The translations under genes and the position numbers were made by a program. A stretch of DNA of 64,000 nt from Mesorhizobium sp. NZP2077 (GTDB lineage Bacteria > Pseudomonadota > Alphaproteobacteria > Rhizobiales > Rhizobiaceae): contig NZ_CP051293.1 in the NCBI RefSeq assembly GCF_013170805.1, positions 6,020,001-6,084,000 on the forward strand, read 5' to 3'. Under the pieces are notes generated by a model. That model did not search any database, was not told where the DNA came from, and worked only from the letters and a program-made list of their open reading frames with translations. Below, one piece after another: positions 27,393 to 37,476 of the stretch (its first letter is position 1; each line of letters begins with the position of its first letter).

Positions 27393-27995
27393 TCAAATCC
27401 ATGTGAATTGGCGCCCGTCCCAGTGAAGCACCGCGTCATGGGGGACGGCAAGCGCCATCGCCTCGTCCCGTGTCAGGCCGGCGAGCATGAAGGCCATTAC
27501 CCTTATGTTCCCGGTGTGCGACACGACGAGCACCGGCTGCTCCGGATCGAGATCGGCCAGGAAGCTTTCCATTAAACGCGCCAGATCGGCGTAGCTGTTA
27601 CCATCATGGGAGTCGAAATTCCAGCGGTCCGCCTTGCGTTGGCGGCGCTCGGTGGGAAAACGCGCCTTTACCTCCAGCGTGGTCATCCCCTCCCAGCGGC
27701 CGAAAGATGCTTCCGCGAGACGGACGTCGATGTTGACCTGGCTTTCGGCAATCCCCACTTCCAAAGCCGCCATGGCAATCGTCTCGCGCGCGCGCTTGAG
27801 CGGCGACGTATAGGCCGCGATCCGGGCAGGTTTCACGCCGAGACGTTCGAAATGAGCCTTCAGCCTGCCGCCGTTTTCCGTGGCCTGCCGCCGCCCGGCA
27901 ACCGCCAAGGAATGGTCGCTGCGGCCCTGAAAGCGCCCTTCGGCATTCCACTGGGTTTCTCCGTGACGCATTGCGAAGAGTAGGCGTTTGACCAT
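27393..27995 (-). CDS. Histidine phosphatase family protein
   Basis: This 200-residue protein starts with the phosphoglycerate-mutase-like RHGET motif (residues 10-14) followed by WNAEGRFQGRSDHSL; the second histidine lies in VVSHTGNIRV (about 158-167) and the arginine in SPLKRARETIA. It is a cytoplasmic two-histidine phosphatase such as the cobalamin/alpha-ribazole phosphatase-like group. No neighbour suggests the substrate. Confidence 0.85.
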   Translation of the reverse strand: MVKRLLFAMRHGETQWNAEGRFQGRSDHSLAVAGRRQATENGGRLKAHFERLGVKPARIAAYTSPLKRARETIAMAALEVGIAESQVNIDVRLAEASFGRWEGMTTLEVKARFPTERRQRKADRWNFDSHDGNSYADLARLMESFLADLDPEQPVLVVSHTGNIRVMAFMLAGLTRDEAMALAVPHDAVLHWDGRQFTWI

Positions 27996-28188
27996 ATTGG
28001 CTTAATCGGCCCGAGCTATGATTTTGGCCAAGTTGCGGAACAATCAGAGAACATTATGGCTTACCCTTTGCCCTCGACAGGGCCTCGTACCAGTACTTTT
28101 CCGTCTTAAACCGTTGAAGACAAAGAGTATCCTTGCCACGGCCGATGCGCCGAAGGCGGCGCTGCTACCGGCAGGCGTCACAGCTTTC

Positions 28189-30489
28189 CTACTCGGTTGT
28201 GCTGGCTTTCTTTCTGCGCCGATTGGTGTGCGCCTGCGCGACGGCCATTTTTAACTCGGGGGTGATCTCCAGCGACGCGTCCTCTGCCCCATGTGGGCTC
28301 TGTAGTCCCTGGACGTGGACGGTCGGAAATGGGAGTTCGATGCCTTGCTCCTTGAAGGCTTGGCGGAGGCGTAAAAAGAATTTGCCTTTCATACTGAAGG
28401 CACCTCCCGGTCTGGTTGTGACCTTGAGCCTCAAGACGATGCCGTACTCGCCGAATTCCTGTACGCCCTGCATCTTGATCGGTTCGATCACCCAGTGTTT
28501 GAATTCGGGATCTTCCGCCAGTTCGAGGCCAATTCGCTTGATCAGCTTGCGAGCGAAGTCGATATCGGTGTCATAGCCAACGGTGATGTTGAATTTGTCG
28601 GTGACCCAGTCGCGGCTCTGGTTCTGAACGGCCCCGAGTTCCCCGAAAGGTATTGTGAACAGCGGGCCACGATGGTGGCGCAGCTTCACCGAGCGCAGCG
28701 AAAAGCTCTCCACCGTACCCCTGTAGCTGCCCGATGAAATGTATTCGCCGACACGAAAAGCATCGTCGAGCAGATAGAAAACGCCTGAGATCACGTCCTT
28801 GACGATGGTTTGTGCGCCAAAACCCACAGCGACGCCGACGACGCCAGCGCCGGCGATCAGCGGGCCGATCTGGATTCCAATTGAGGCGAGCATCATCAGC
28901 ACCGCCATCACGATGATCACTGCGAGCAGAATATTCTGGATGATCGGCAACAGCGTGTGTAGCCGCGCCTGATGCGGATCGAGGGTCAGGATGTCCTCAT
29001 CGCCGATCACCGCATGCGGTGTGTGGATGCCCAGCTTTCTTTCGATCAAAGCCTTGATGATCGACCAGCCGAAATCGGCTGCAAGCGCAATGACCACGAC
29101 ATTGATCAAGCCGCTCAATATGAGCATGGTCGTCGTATCGCTATCGCGCATGGATTGCATGTCCAGACCCCAGACACGCGCGAGAAAGTAAGCGGCCGCA
29201 AGGATCAAAATCATCCGGATACCGCGATCGATGACAGCGATCGTGACCGCCGGGATCGTAGGCCGGCCGACATCTTCCGAACCCGGCCGCAGGACGAAAT
29301 TGACCCCGCGCTGCGTCAGCACGATTGCCAAAGGCAGGACGAATGCGGCCAAGGTAAACCAGAACCATGTATATAGGCCGGCGATGCGTTCCAGGAACAG
29401 AACGACGAAGTAAGCAGTCAATAACCAGGTCACGCTCGCATGACCGCTACCGTGCGCGCCGTCTGCCGCCCTTCTTGGTCGTCGCCAAACGGCAAGCAGC
29501 CACAGAAACAGCAGCACGAAATCGGCGCCCAGAGACAGGACCATCATTCCGTCCCGATCGATGCCGAGACCGGGCAGGAGGATAAAAGCGGCTGCGAAGA
29601 AGGCGAAGACGCCAACGATCCGCGATAGCCAATAGGACCAATGGTCGGCCGTCTCATTGGTGATCGGCAAGGCACGAACCTCGACGGCGTTCTCGACATG
29701 CATGAAGGAAGGGACGAGCAGGGCTATGACATACGTGCGCACACCCCATGTAACGACTGCCGCCATCAGAAATGTCAGCACAATCTCACGGATGAGCACT
29801 GGCCAGTCGAACAACATGAACGCGCCGGCGCTGCCCACCGCGAACGAGACAATCAGCAGGCTGGAATAAAGCAGCCGACCACCAATCTTCTTGGCCCGCC
29901 CAGTGGGCGTATTCTTCGATTGCGCGATAATCCAAAGACGAAATGGACGGGTGCGTTTGTACGTGGCCCAGGTCAGCGCCAGGCCGGCGGCGATGAAAAT
30001 CGCAATCAGCAAAAATATGCCGGCGGGCCCCCTGCTGGACATATCCTCCATGGTCGCTTCCCGAACGCGCGCGAACTGGCCTGGCAGCGAGGGCAAGGTT
30101 CGCGCGATCCGTTCGATATGATGCTTGATCCGATCGAGCGTCGAGGATGCCATCGTATTCATCTGGGCCGGTGCGGCCACGGCGCCGGACGATGCGTCGG
30201 CCGGCGAAGCGCCTGCCTCGGCAGGCGTTCCCGTTGACCCGGCGTCCTGTTTTCGTTGTTCGGCCACCCAGGCCTTCACTGACGGATCGTCGAGAAGCTC
30301 GAACAGCTGTTTGACCCTTTCAGGCGGGACGCTCGCCGCCGCTTGCGCCTGTGCCGGACCAGCCAGCATGAGGGCGATCCCACAGCTGAGCGGCCCGGCA
30401 ATCAGGACAAACATCGCCGTCAGATATCCGAGACGTCGTGCCCGGCGTGCCAGGTTCCTGGCTCTCAATCGTCGAATCATGAGTGACAT
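28189..30489 (-). CDS. MscS-family mechanosensitive ion channel protein
   Basis: From ATG 30489 (GGAAGG ten bases upstream) the protein has 766 residues. A hydrophobic N-terminal segment (possible signal, about 22-50) leads to a low-complexity Ala-rich periplasmic part with PPERVKQLFELLDDPSVKAW, then about ten membrane segments, and the MscS pore and beta domain near 540-690 (IGPLIAGAGVVGVAVGFGAQ, VKDVISGVFYLLDDAFRVGEY). It belongs to the large MscS-like proteins of the YbdG/MscK size class and should release solutes under osmotic downshock. Confidence 0.88.
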   Translation of the reverse strand: MSLMIRRLRARNLARRARRLGYLTAMFVLIAGPLSCGIALMLAGPAQAQAAASVPPERVKQLFELLDDPSVKAWVAEQRKQDAGSTGTPAEAGASPADASSGAVAAPAQMNTMASSTLDRIKHHIERIARTLPSLPGQFARVREATMEDMSSRGPAGIFLLIAIFIAAGLALTWATYKRTRPFRLWIIAQSKNTPTGRAKKIGGRLLYSSLLIVSFAVGSAGAFMLFDWPVLIREIVLTFLMAAVVTWGVRTYVIALLVPSFMHVENAVEVRALPITNETADHWSYWLSRIVGVFAFFAAAFILLPGLGIDRDGMMVLSLGADFVLLFLWLLAVWRRPRRAADGAHGSGHASVTWLLTAYFVVLFLERIAGLYTWFWFTLAAFVLPLAIVLTQRGVNFVLRPGSEDVGRPTIPAVTIAVIDRGIRMILILAAAYFLARVWGLDMQSMRDSDTTTMLILSGLINVVVIALAADFGWSIIKALIERKLGIHTPHAVIGDEDILTLDPHQARLHTLLPIIQNILLAVIIVMAVLMMLASIGIQIGPLIAGAGVVGVAVGFGAQTIVKDVISGVFYLLDDAFRVGEYISSGSYRGTVESFSLRSVKLRHHRGPLFTIPFGELGAVQNQSRDWVTDKFNITVGYDTDIDFARKLIKRIGLELAEDPEFKHWVIEPIKMQGVQEFGEYGIVLRLKVTTRPGGAFSMKGKFFLRLRQAFKEQGIELPFPTVHVQGLQSPHGAEDASLEITPELKMAVAQAHTNRRRKKASTTE

Positions 30490-30888
30490 CGTGCTGTAAC
30501 CTTCCGGCCAAATCCGCAAGCAACGACATCTATGCCCGTCGTTGCTCCTACCTTGTACAAGCCGATGTTGTGGTGCAAGGCGTCATCGGTCCGGGCTACA
30601 CCGTTGCGCCGGGTGCTTGGCGATGTCTACTAGCCGCTGGGGTAGGGTATTTCGACCTAGCCCCCGGCCTCCGGGCGTTCCGTGAGCTGGGCATCGGTGT
30701 TTCGGGCAGAACGCCGGCACCAGGACCAGGCCCATACTACGAGACCGTGAGCGCTTGCCATTCAGCCTGTCACCAAGCCTTTTTGCCTGCCTCTAATTCG
30801 CCCCGACCTTGACAGAGCAGTGCTGCCATCCGATGCCGTCATCCGTCTTTGACATTCGCCGACTCTTGCCGAAGAAAACGAAAGCTCG
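30490..30888. other. Intergenic region between divergent channel and methyltransferase/deacetylase genes
   Basis: These 399 bases separate two divergent genes and should contain both promoters. A short CCCGG/CCGGG hairpin lies near 30662-30675. Frames inside show no protein character. Confidence 0.4.
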
Positions 30889-33117
30889 ATGGCCAAGGAT
30901 AATGCGAACGGCGGTACCGCTTCCGAAGCCCTTGCGTGGACCGCGTTGCGGAACGCCGCGTCGGATTGCGGCCGCGCCTCGCTCTCGATCGATGCGCAGT
31001 CCCTGCGCGCGCTCCCGGCAGGACGTAAGTGGACACATGAGATCGCCAAGGTGATCTTCGACGGCCTTATGGCCGGAAGCCTGTCGGTGCCGGCGCAATT
31101 GGCTGCCAGGTGGGGCAGGTTCGGCAGCTCCCTCACCGAGTTGATCATGGAACTCGGCAAGGTCTGGGACAATCCCGCAGCGGGTCGCCGCGTCCAGTAT
31201 CAGCTTGAGCAAATGCTTCTCGATGCCGACGATCTTGCCGCGCCGCGCAGGCTGGCGCGGACACTTGGAATCCGTGTCGACGCTCGCAATCCGACCGCGA
31301 TTGAACTGCCGGAAGGCATCGATCGAGTTCATGCCTATCTGATGATGGACGGCCAGATCGAGGCTGTCTTGCAGTTTGGCGTGCTTGGGGCAGTGACAAG
31401 GGATCATTGGATTGAGTTGATCCGGGATACAGTGCCCGCTGAGCGGCTTGCAGACAGTACGGCAAGGCTTGCTGGACGATCAGCTGTGCCGCAGGGCGCC
31501 GGTGCCGACACGTCAAACACGCTTGCAGCCGAGGCATTGTCGTCCACAGCCGAACGCCGGTCCGATCCGGACAGTCACTTCGGCAAGCTCGCCCAATTGG
31601 CCGCTGAAGCGCGGGAACTGGTCCGGTCGAACGCCGAACCAGCACAGCCTCCTGCCGCGCCGCGCCGAGCACGGGCCACGGACAGGAATGATCGCACGGC
31701 GTTCTGGAATAGCTATTTCGCGACCGAGGATCCGTGGAACTACGGTTCGTTCTATGAGCAGGAAAAATATGAGCGGCAGCTCGAAATCCTGCCTGCCGGT
31801 CCCATCGGACGGGCGCTTGAGCTCGCCTGCGCGGAGGGCCATTTCACGCGGCAGCTGGCGTCGCGTGTGAGCCATTTGACCGCAACCGACATCTCCGCCA
31901 TAGCCATCGAGCGGGCCCGTGCGCGATGCAGCGATCAGCCTAACATTGAGTTCGGCGTGCTGGATTTCGCTGCGGACACGCTGCCGGGTGAGATGGATCT
32001 GATCTTTTGTTCGGAAGTGCTCTACTATCTGGATGATCTCGCCGAGTTGCGGCGCATCACCAAAAAACTCGCCGAGGCGTTGGCGCCTGGCGGCAGTTTC
32101 ATCAGCGCACACGCATTCGTGCTGCGTGACAATGTTGAAAGGACGGGCTTCGACTGGAACACATTCGGTGCACAAGCGATCTCGGAGACGCTTGCGGCGA
32201 CCGCAGGCCTCGTGCTCGAGCAATCGATCCAGACCGAGCTCTACCGCATAGACCGCTTCCGCCGCCTGTCGCCGGACGATTTGGCGGCGGAACCGGTGAT
32301 CGATCATGTGCCAATTCGCGCGCCTATCGAAATCGGGGTCGCGCGAAATATCATCTGGGGCGGGGCGCGGGCCTTGCGCCGCGACGTCGCGCGTAACGAG
32401 CGGCGGCAGCGTATCCCCGTCCTCATGTATCACAGCGTCTCCGATCATGGTCCGGCCGCGCTCGACCGTTTTCGGCTTACGCCAGCCGCATTCGCCAGCC
32501 AGATGGCATGGCTGCGCGCCAATGGCTTTCATGCGATTAATTCAGAGCAGCTGGAAGGGTGCATCGCCAACCGTCAACCTTTCGTCGGCCGCCCAGTGCT
32601 CATCACCTTCGATGACGGCTTCCAGAACTTTGCCGACCATGCGTGGCCGACCTTGCGTGCGAACGACCTGACCGCAGAAGTGTTCCTGGTGACGGACCTG
32701 GTGGGTGAAAGTGCACGGTGGGACGCCCACAGCGGTCCGCCGACGCAGCTTTTGGGCGCGGGAACGGTGCGACGCCTCGCTGCCGAAGGTGCGTTCTTCG
32801 GAAGCCACATGGCGACGCATCGCGCGATCGACGGTCTGTCGAGTTCCGACCTGGCCGCCGAACTCCTGCGCTCTCGCATGTTCATCGAACGGTGGACCGG
32901 TCGGCCGACCATGTCGTTCACGGCACCCTTCTCCGTCACCGACCGACGGCTTGGCCGGCTGGCCAGGGAGTGCGGCTATCGGATCGGCTTCGGCGGCAGA
33001 CATGGGCCGGCGGACCTCGATTGCGATCCCATCGACCTTCCACGCATTGAGATTCGCGGGGATCGCTCGCTCGATCACTTTGTGGCCATTGTCGAGGCCG
33101 TGCTCAAGGAGCGGTGA
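30889..33117 (+). CDS. Fusion of unknown N-terminal part, NodS-like methyltransferase and NodB-like polysaccharide deacetylase
   Basis: The 742 residues contain three parts. Residues 1-260 are soluble, helical and not recognised. Residues about 268-460 are a SAM-dependent methyltransferase of the NodS type: the family-specific DPWNYGSFYEQEKYERQLEI (281-300) and SAM motif I ALELACAEGHFTRQL (309-323). Residues about 508-742 are a NodB-homology deacetylase with metal aspartates in TFDDG (573-577) and H-x3-H (H640, H644). In Nod factor synthesis, NodS and NodB act on the same glucosamine residue, so the fusion makes sense as an N-deacetylase plus N-methyltransferase on an amino sugar. No nod genes are near, so a surface polysaccharide or peptidoglycan-type target is more likely. 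It converges on the next gene with 6 bases between. Confidence 0.85.
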   Translation: MAKDNANGGTASEALAWTALRNAASDCGRASLSIDAQSLRALPAGRKWTHEIAKVIFDGLMAGSLSVPAQLAARWGRFGSSLTELIMELGKVWDNPAAGRRVQYQLEQMLLDADDLAAPRRLARTLGIRVDARNPTAIELPEGIDRVHAYLMMDGQIEAVLQFGVLGAVTRDHWIELIRDTVPAERLADSTARLAGRSAVPQGAGADTSNTLAAEALSSTAERRSDPDSHFGKLAQLAAEARELVRSNAEPAQPPAAPRRARATDRNDRTAFWNSYFATEDPWNYGSFYEQEKYERQLEILPAGPIGRALELACAEGHFTRQLASRVSHLTATDISAIAIERARARCSDQPNIEFGVLDFAADTLPGEMDLIFCSEVLYYLDDLAELRRITKKLAEALAPGGSFISAHAFVLRDNVERTGFDWNTFGAQAISETLAATAGLVLEQSIQTELYRIDRFRRLSPDDLAAEPVIDHVPIRAPIEIGVARNIIWGGARALRRDVARNERRQRIPVLMYHSVSDHGPAALDRFRLTPAAFASQMAWLRANGFHAINSEQLEGCIANRQPFVGRPVLITFDDGFQNFADHAWPTLRANDLTAEVFLVTDLVGESARWDAHSGPPTQLLGAGTVRRLAAEGAFFGSHMATHRAIDGLSSSDLAAELLRSRMFIERWTGRPTMSFTAPFSVTDRRLGRLARECGYRIGFGGRHGPADLDCDPIDLPRIEIRGDRSLDHFVAIVEAVLKER

Positions 33118-33123
33118 ACTTGT

Positions 33124-33804
33124 CTATTGGGCGACTTGCGACACGGCCGACATCAACTCCCGTGGGTTTGGCGCCCCAAACATGTATCGCCCACCCTCCG
33201 GAACCTCCGTGAAGCTCCAGCGCACGATCCCCTGCCGGTCCAGCAGGAACTGACCGACCAATTGCCCGTATCCCGTTGCCATCATCTGCTTGTCGGCTTC
33301 TGTCAGTTCGTAATGGTCCTTCCTGTCGAGGATCTCGCCGGCCGCCATCGGATCCATTGGACCGGGCAGCTCGCCTGGCATGTCGACCCGCATATCCTTC
33401 GCCGCTGCCATCGCGACCTTGTAGGGCCAGTTCGTCTCGCTTTCGGTGAATTCGAGATTGGGCAGTCCAAAAGCGCGATGTGAGGCACGTTCAGGGTCGG
33501 AGGCCGCAAGCAGATTCGGCATCGGGTGGTAGCGGAAATAGAGACGCGCCCGTTCGATTGGCGTGTTGACCACCGTCAGGCTCCCCACGCCCTTTTCGCG
33601 CAGCTCCGGATCAAGCCGCGCCTGCGCGGCGATATGGCGCCGGCAAAATGCACAATGAAGGCCTCGAAATAGGCCGACCAGAACCGGTTTTTGTCCGCGA
33701 AAGTCGTCAAGCGCGATCTTGCCTTCTTGGGTAATGGCGTCGAGTATCACGTTCGGCGCACGGTCGCCCGGTTGAAGCGGTACCAAGTCACTAGGCGCAG
33801 ACAT
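33124..33804 (-). CDS. Peroxiredoxin-like / AhpC-TSA thioredoxin-fold protein
   Basis: This 226-residue cytoplasmic protein opens with the AhpC/TSA layout LQPGDRAPNVILDAITQEGK and has a GLHCAFCRRH redox site (cysteines near residues 52 and 55) rather than the usual single peroxidatic cysteine in a VCPTE-type motif. The C-terminal GQFLLDRQGIVRW is typical of the redoxin family. The role is thiol-dependent peroxide or disulphide chemistry. It lies 18 bases downstream of the large cyclase gene on the same strand and may share its transcript. Confidence 0.8.
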   Translation of the reverse strand: MSAPSDLVPLQPGDRAPNVILDAITQEGKIALDDFRGQKPVLVGLFRGLHCAFCRRHIAAQARLDPELREKGVGSLTVVNTPIERARLYFRYHPMPNLLAASDPERASHRAFGLPNLEFTESETNWPYKVAMAAAKDMRVDMPGELPGPMDPMAAGEILDRKDHYELTEADKQMMATGYGQLVGQFLLDRQGIVRWSFTEVPEGGRYMFGAPNPRELMSAVSQVAQ

Positions 33805-33822
33805 GTCCAGCCTCCTGCCCGG

Positions 33823-36800
33823 CTAGTCGAGAAAAGGCAGCACCACAAGCGCTTCCGGGTCGAGCCCGTGCTGGGCGCATATATCCTGCGCCAAGGAAAA
33901 GTAGCGCTCGGCCTCGGCCAGATTGTCGAGGTCGAGGTTAAGCGTTGCGAGACCATCATAGCACGGAAACAGCAATTGGGGCTCGCCCGTTTCGCGGGCT
34001 ACGTCCAGTGCTTCGTGGAACAAGTCAACCGCCAGTTCCGGGCGGCCATTGCACTGGTGGATCTGCCCAAGCACGATCAACGGAACCGGCAGGTGCTCGC
34101 GCTGGTCGAGCGCCCGGTCGATCTCGATGGCCTTCTCGGCAGCAGGCACGCCCTCCGTCGGACAGCGATCCGTGAAAGTACAACAAGCGACCGCCAGATT
34201 GGCGAGGAGGCGCGCCTGGAAACCCAAATCACCAATACGGCGCGCCACTTCAAGACCGCGCCGACAGACCTCCATCGCCTGTGCCGGATCGATGGTCGTG
34301 TAAAGCACACCGAGATTGGTGTAGCCGCGGCAGGCCGCGCCCAGTAGACCGGCGGCTTCGGCCAATTCAATACTACGCTCAACCTGACGCACGGCTTCAC
34401 GATTCCGCCCCAGGCGAGCCAGCGCGACAGCCTTGGTATTGAGTGCCTCGGCGGTCACAAGAGTGGCATCACGCCCTACCTCCGAGACATGTTCCCTTGT
34501 CAGAGTGGCTACGCAATCCAGCGCCGCGTCTGCCCATTTTGCTGCGAGAGCGTGATCTCCGCTACGGAACGCCTGTCGGCCACGTTCTTGCCAGAGATGC
34601 GCCTGCTCGACCGGGGCATCCGCTCCATCGAGGAGCGCTGCCGCTTCGGCATAGAGGGATTCTGCGCTGTCCCGCTTGCCGACGTCCCAGAGCAGTCGAC
34701 CGATCTTGCGCAAAACGCGCGCCGACGCGACGCGATTGTCTGACTCGCGATATGCCTGCAGCACCGTCTCGTAGTGCTGGTGCGCGATCTCGCGGCGGCC
34801 TGCCGGGCCGCTCAAATCGGCAATGAGCTCTGCAATTGCCAGTTTGAGCGGTGTTTGCCTGGTCGCGTCCAACGCGGTCAGTGCTCGCTCGTAGAAACGA
34901 AGGGCGTCGTCGTTGGCGTATATCATGCGAGCGCGATCGCCTGCCGCCTGCAGGTAATGCGCGCCCCGCTCCCGCTCGGCGCTCTGTGCGAAATGATGAC
35001 CGAGCACGGTCAAATCCTCGAGCCGTTCCGGCTTGTCGCCAAGCAGTTGCTCCAAGGCAGCACCGACCCGCCCGTGGATCTCGGTCCGGCGTTGCAGGAG
35101 CAGATTCTGGTAGATCACGTCCTGCAGCAATGTTTGCGTAAAGCGGTAGCTTTGCGACGAGACGGAGCCTGATCCGGCAACTTCCTCGATGATCTCCGCA
35201 TCGCAAAGCAGTTCGCAGCCGGCTTCCAGCCGGCCGGGGTCGGCCGTCACGGCTTTCAGAAGTGTGGCATCGAAGCGCGGACCGATGACCGCGGCTTCCT
35301 GGGCCAATCGGCGCACCTCTTGGGGCAGCCGGTCGGCACGAGCAAGCAACATTGCCTGGATGGTGGCGGGAATGCCGGTCGCGACTTCGCCCGCCACGGT
35401 CCGCCATCGCTCCCCCTCGCGCAGCAGTATACCGCGATCGATAAGGCCACGAACGATCTCCTCTACAAAAAGCGGGTTGCCGCCCGCGCGCTCGAGGATC
35501 TGATCGAGAAGCCCTCCTGCGGAGTTTACCCAGCTGGCGCCGAGAAGCGCCGCCAGCAGGTTGTGTCCGTCATCGCTGTTGAGCGGCGAAAGCCTGAGCG
35601 CCGTGTGACTGACCCGACTTGAGTCGAGCTGGCCGTTGTCCGGCCCCGGACGATGCGTGACCAGCAACATCAGCCGCGTGCGCTCCAATCTGTCCATCAC
35701 GAAACGGAGTGCCTCGAGCGACACGGCGTCGGCCCAATGCAGGTCTTCGACGACAATCAACAGCGGCGACAGCGCAAGCCGCCGTTCGATGATCGTGCGG
35801 ACTGCGTAGAGAATTTGCCGCCGCAACTGCTCGGGCTCGACATGCTGCAAGGCGGCATCGGGGTCGCCAAGGCCAAGCACATGGTAGAGCAAAGGCATCA
35901 GCCGCTTCGCCTCCTCGCTCTGCAGGCCGAGATCGGTAAGCAAGCCTGCGAGCTTCCCCCGCATTTCATCCCCGTTGTCGTTTTGCATCATCCCGGCGGC
36001 GCTGCGCACCACTGCCCCCAAGGCGCCGAATGATTGTTCGCCCAGCGGTGAGCACGTGGCCTGCCGCACCGCGACGTTGCGAAAACGATCCTCGTCGCCG
36101 ATGCGGGCGACGAACTCCTTCACCAGCCGCGATTTCCCGATACCAGCTTCTCCGACGAGGCGGACAAGCTGGGCCGAGCCGCCGCACGCCTGGTCAAGGC
36201 TCGCCAGCATTCTGTGAAGCTCCGCACCACGGCCTATTATTGGCGCACTGAGGCCGAGCGCCTCGAGCCCACGCGCTGCACGCGGCGCCGCAAGCGGTGC
36301 ATCCAGCCGATGGACGAGCACACTGCCAGCCTTGCCGCGAAGCACGACATCACCCAGCGGCTCGTAAGAGAAGGCATGCCGGGTCAACCTATGCGTGAGC
36401 TCGCCTACCAGCACCTCACCCGGCGCGGCCAGCGATTGCAGACGTTGCGCCGTATTCACGGTGTCGCCGGTCACTGAGTAGGATTTGGCGGTGCCGATGC
36501 CCAATCCGCCAGTGACGACCGGACCAGTGTTTATGCCGATGTGGAGTAACAGAGGCGTGCCGGAGTGGGGTGCGCTTTCGCCGAGCCGCGCCGTCCGGGC
36601 GATCATGTCGAGGGCAGCGCGAAGCGCACGTTCCGGATCGTCCTCATGCGCGACCGGCGCGCCGAACAAAGCGAGCAGTGCATCGCCGATGAATTTGTCG
36701 ACGAAACCACCAAAGTTTCGCACGGCCGCCGTCAATTCCTTGAACAGTTGGTTCTGCAGCGCTTGCATGACCTCGGGGTCGAGTTGCTCGCTGAGTGTCG

Positions 36801-37122
36801 TGAAGCCGCAGAGGTCGGCAAACAGGACCGTTATCGTCCGGCGATCGGCGTCAGAGACGGGATGCAGCCCATCTTCGCTTTCGCTGTTCGCAAGCAGCGA
36901 CGGCGTTCGAGAAGGCGGCACAATGGTCCGGCTTGGTGTCGGAGCAGGCCGTTCGACGGCCTTTGCGAGCGCACCGACGCTTGCCCCACATTTCGGGCAG
37001 AACTCGAAATCCGGTGCGCAGAGGTAGCCGCAACTGGCGCATGGCATCGGCTGGCGCCTGCCACACTTCGGACAGAAAGCGTAACCGCCCTCAACCTCGA
37101 AACCGCAGCCCGAGCAGTCCAT
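33823..37122 (-). CDS. Zinc-ribbon class III adenylate/guanylate cyclase with AAA ATPase and TPR domains
   Basis: This 1099-residue multidomain protein has two zinc ribbons at the N-terminus (paired cysteines at about 3/6, 17/20, 28/31 and 42/45), a class III cyclase domain (about 95-270) with metal aspartates in FADLCGF and FIGDALLALF and the Asn/Arg of GDTVNTAQRL, then an AAA/STAND ATPase (Walker A GEAGIGKSR, Walker B LLIVVEDLHWAD) and TPR-like helical repeats to the end. Such proteins are thought to couple ligand or partner binding by the STAND-TPR part to nucleotide cyclisation. It is divergent from another cyclase gene at 37477; both promoters share a repeat-bearing spacer. Confidence 0.88.
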   Translation of the reverse strand: MDCSGCGFEVEGGYAFCPKCGRRQPMPCASCGYLCAPDFEFCPKCGASVGALAKAVERPAPTPSRTIVPPSRTPSLLANSESEDGLHPVSDADRRTITVLFADLCGFTTLSEQLDPEVMQALQNQLFKELTAAVRNFGGFVDKFIGDALLALFGAPVAHEDDPERALRAALDMIARTARLGESAPHSGTPLLLHIGINTGPVVTGGLGIGTAKSYSVTGDTVNTAQRLQSLAAPGEVLVGELTHRLTRHAFSYEPLGDVVLRGKAGSVLVHRLDAPLAAPRAARGLEALGLSAPIIGRGAELHRMLASLDQACGGSAQLVRLVGEAGIGKSRLVKEFVARIGDEDRFRNVAVRQATCSPLGEQSFGALGAVVRSAAGMMQNDNGDEMRGKLAGLLTDLGLQSEEAKRLMPLLYHVLGLGDPDAALQHVEPEQLRRQILYAVRTIIERRLALSPLLIVVEDLHWADAVSLEALRFVMDRLERTRLMLLVTHRPGPDNGQLDSSRVSHTALRLSPLNSDDGHNLLAALLGASWVNSAGGLLDQILERAGGNPLFVEEIVRGLIDRGILLREGERWRTVAGEVATGIPATIQAMLLARADRLPQEVRRLAQEAAVIGPRFDATLLKAVTADPGRLEAGCELLCDAEIIEEVAGSGSVSSQSYRFTQTLLQDVIYQNLLLQRRTEIHGRVGAALEQLLGDKPERLEDLTVLGHHFAQSAERERGAHYLQAAGDRARMIYANDDALRFYERALTALDATRQTPLKLAIAELIADLSGPAGRREIAHQHYETVLQAYRESDNRVASARVLRKIGRLLWDVGKRDSAESLYAEAAALLDGADAPVEQAHLWQERGRQAFRSGDHALAAKWADAALDCVATLTREHVSEVGRDATLVTAEALNTKAVALARLGRNREAVRQVERSIELAEAAGLLGAACRGYTNLGVLYTTIDPAQAMEVCRRGLEVARRIGDLGFQARLLANLAVACCTFTDRCPTEGVPAAEKAIEIDRALDQREHLPVPLIVLGQIHQCNGRPELAVDLFHEALDVARETGEPQLLFPCYDGLATLNLDLDNLAEAERYFSLAQDICAQHGLDPEALVVLPFLD

Positions 37123-37476
37123 CGGACAGACCTCACCAGAGCATGATGTCGAAAAGTGTGAACCGGTTTTCGGACGACATCATGCTCTATCTCTTTGACT
37201 TAGAGACGGATTCAGACCTCAGATCGATTCGACCTGAAATCATCCGGCTCTAGGGGCCGTGACGGCGTGATCCTTTTACGCACTTCACGGCCAGGGTATC
37301 CACAGGATGAACCGATAGCCGTCGACCGGCAAGCGGCAGCGCAAATGGGCGTCGAGCGATCAGTGCGGGTCCTATGGCAAGGCGCTGCCGATTCGGGCGG
37401 CTGCATAGCCGTCGTTTGCGAAAGTTCCCTCTTACCCTGCGTCTTGCTGCTATCTTGGAGATGAGGAGACGGACCC
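37123..37476. other. Spacer between two divergent cyclase genes
   Basis: The 354 bases hold a RIME-like repeat (37138-37253) near the start of the left cyclase gene and, before the right one, a good ribosome binding site (GAGGAG, about ten bases before ATG 37477). The remaining sequence should contain both promoters. No gene is supported here. Confidence 0.5.
37138..37253. repeat. RIME-like palindromic repeat (composite)
   Basis: A 14-base perfect inverted repeat, AGAGCATGATGTCG (37138-37151) and CGACATCATGCTCT (37175-37188), encloses the core AAAAGTGTGAACCGGTTTT. A second, imperfect palindrome follows (37201-37253, ends TAGAGACGG and CCGGCTCTA). This arrangement matches the short intergenic mosaic elements (RIME) known in rhizobia. 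Two relatives of the core are at 56736-56753 and 61905-61923. Confidence 0.8.

Noticed and set aside
30889..33117. Evidence for a nodulation island
   Set aside because: NodS- and NodB-like parts are present, but no nodA, nodC, nodD, nif or fix gene or mobile element is visible, so symbiosis-island membership is not supported.
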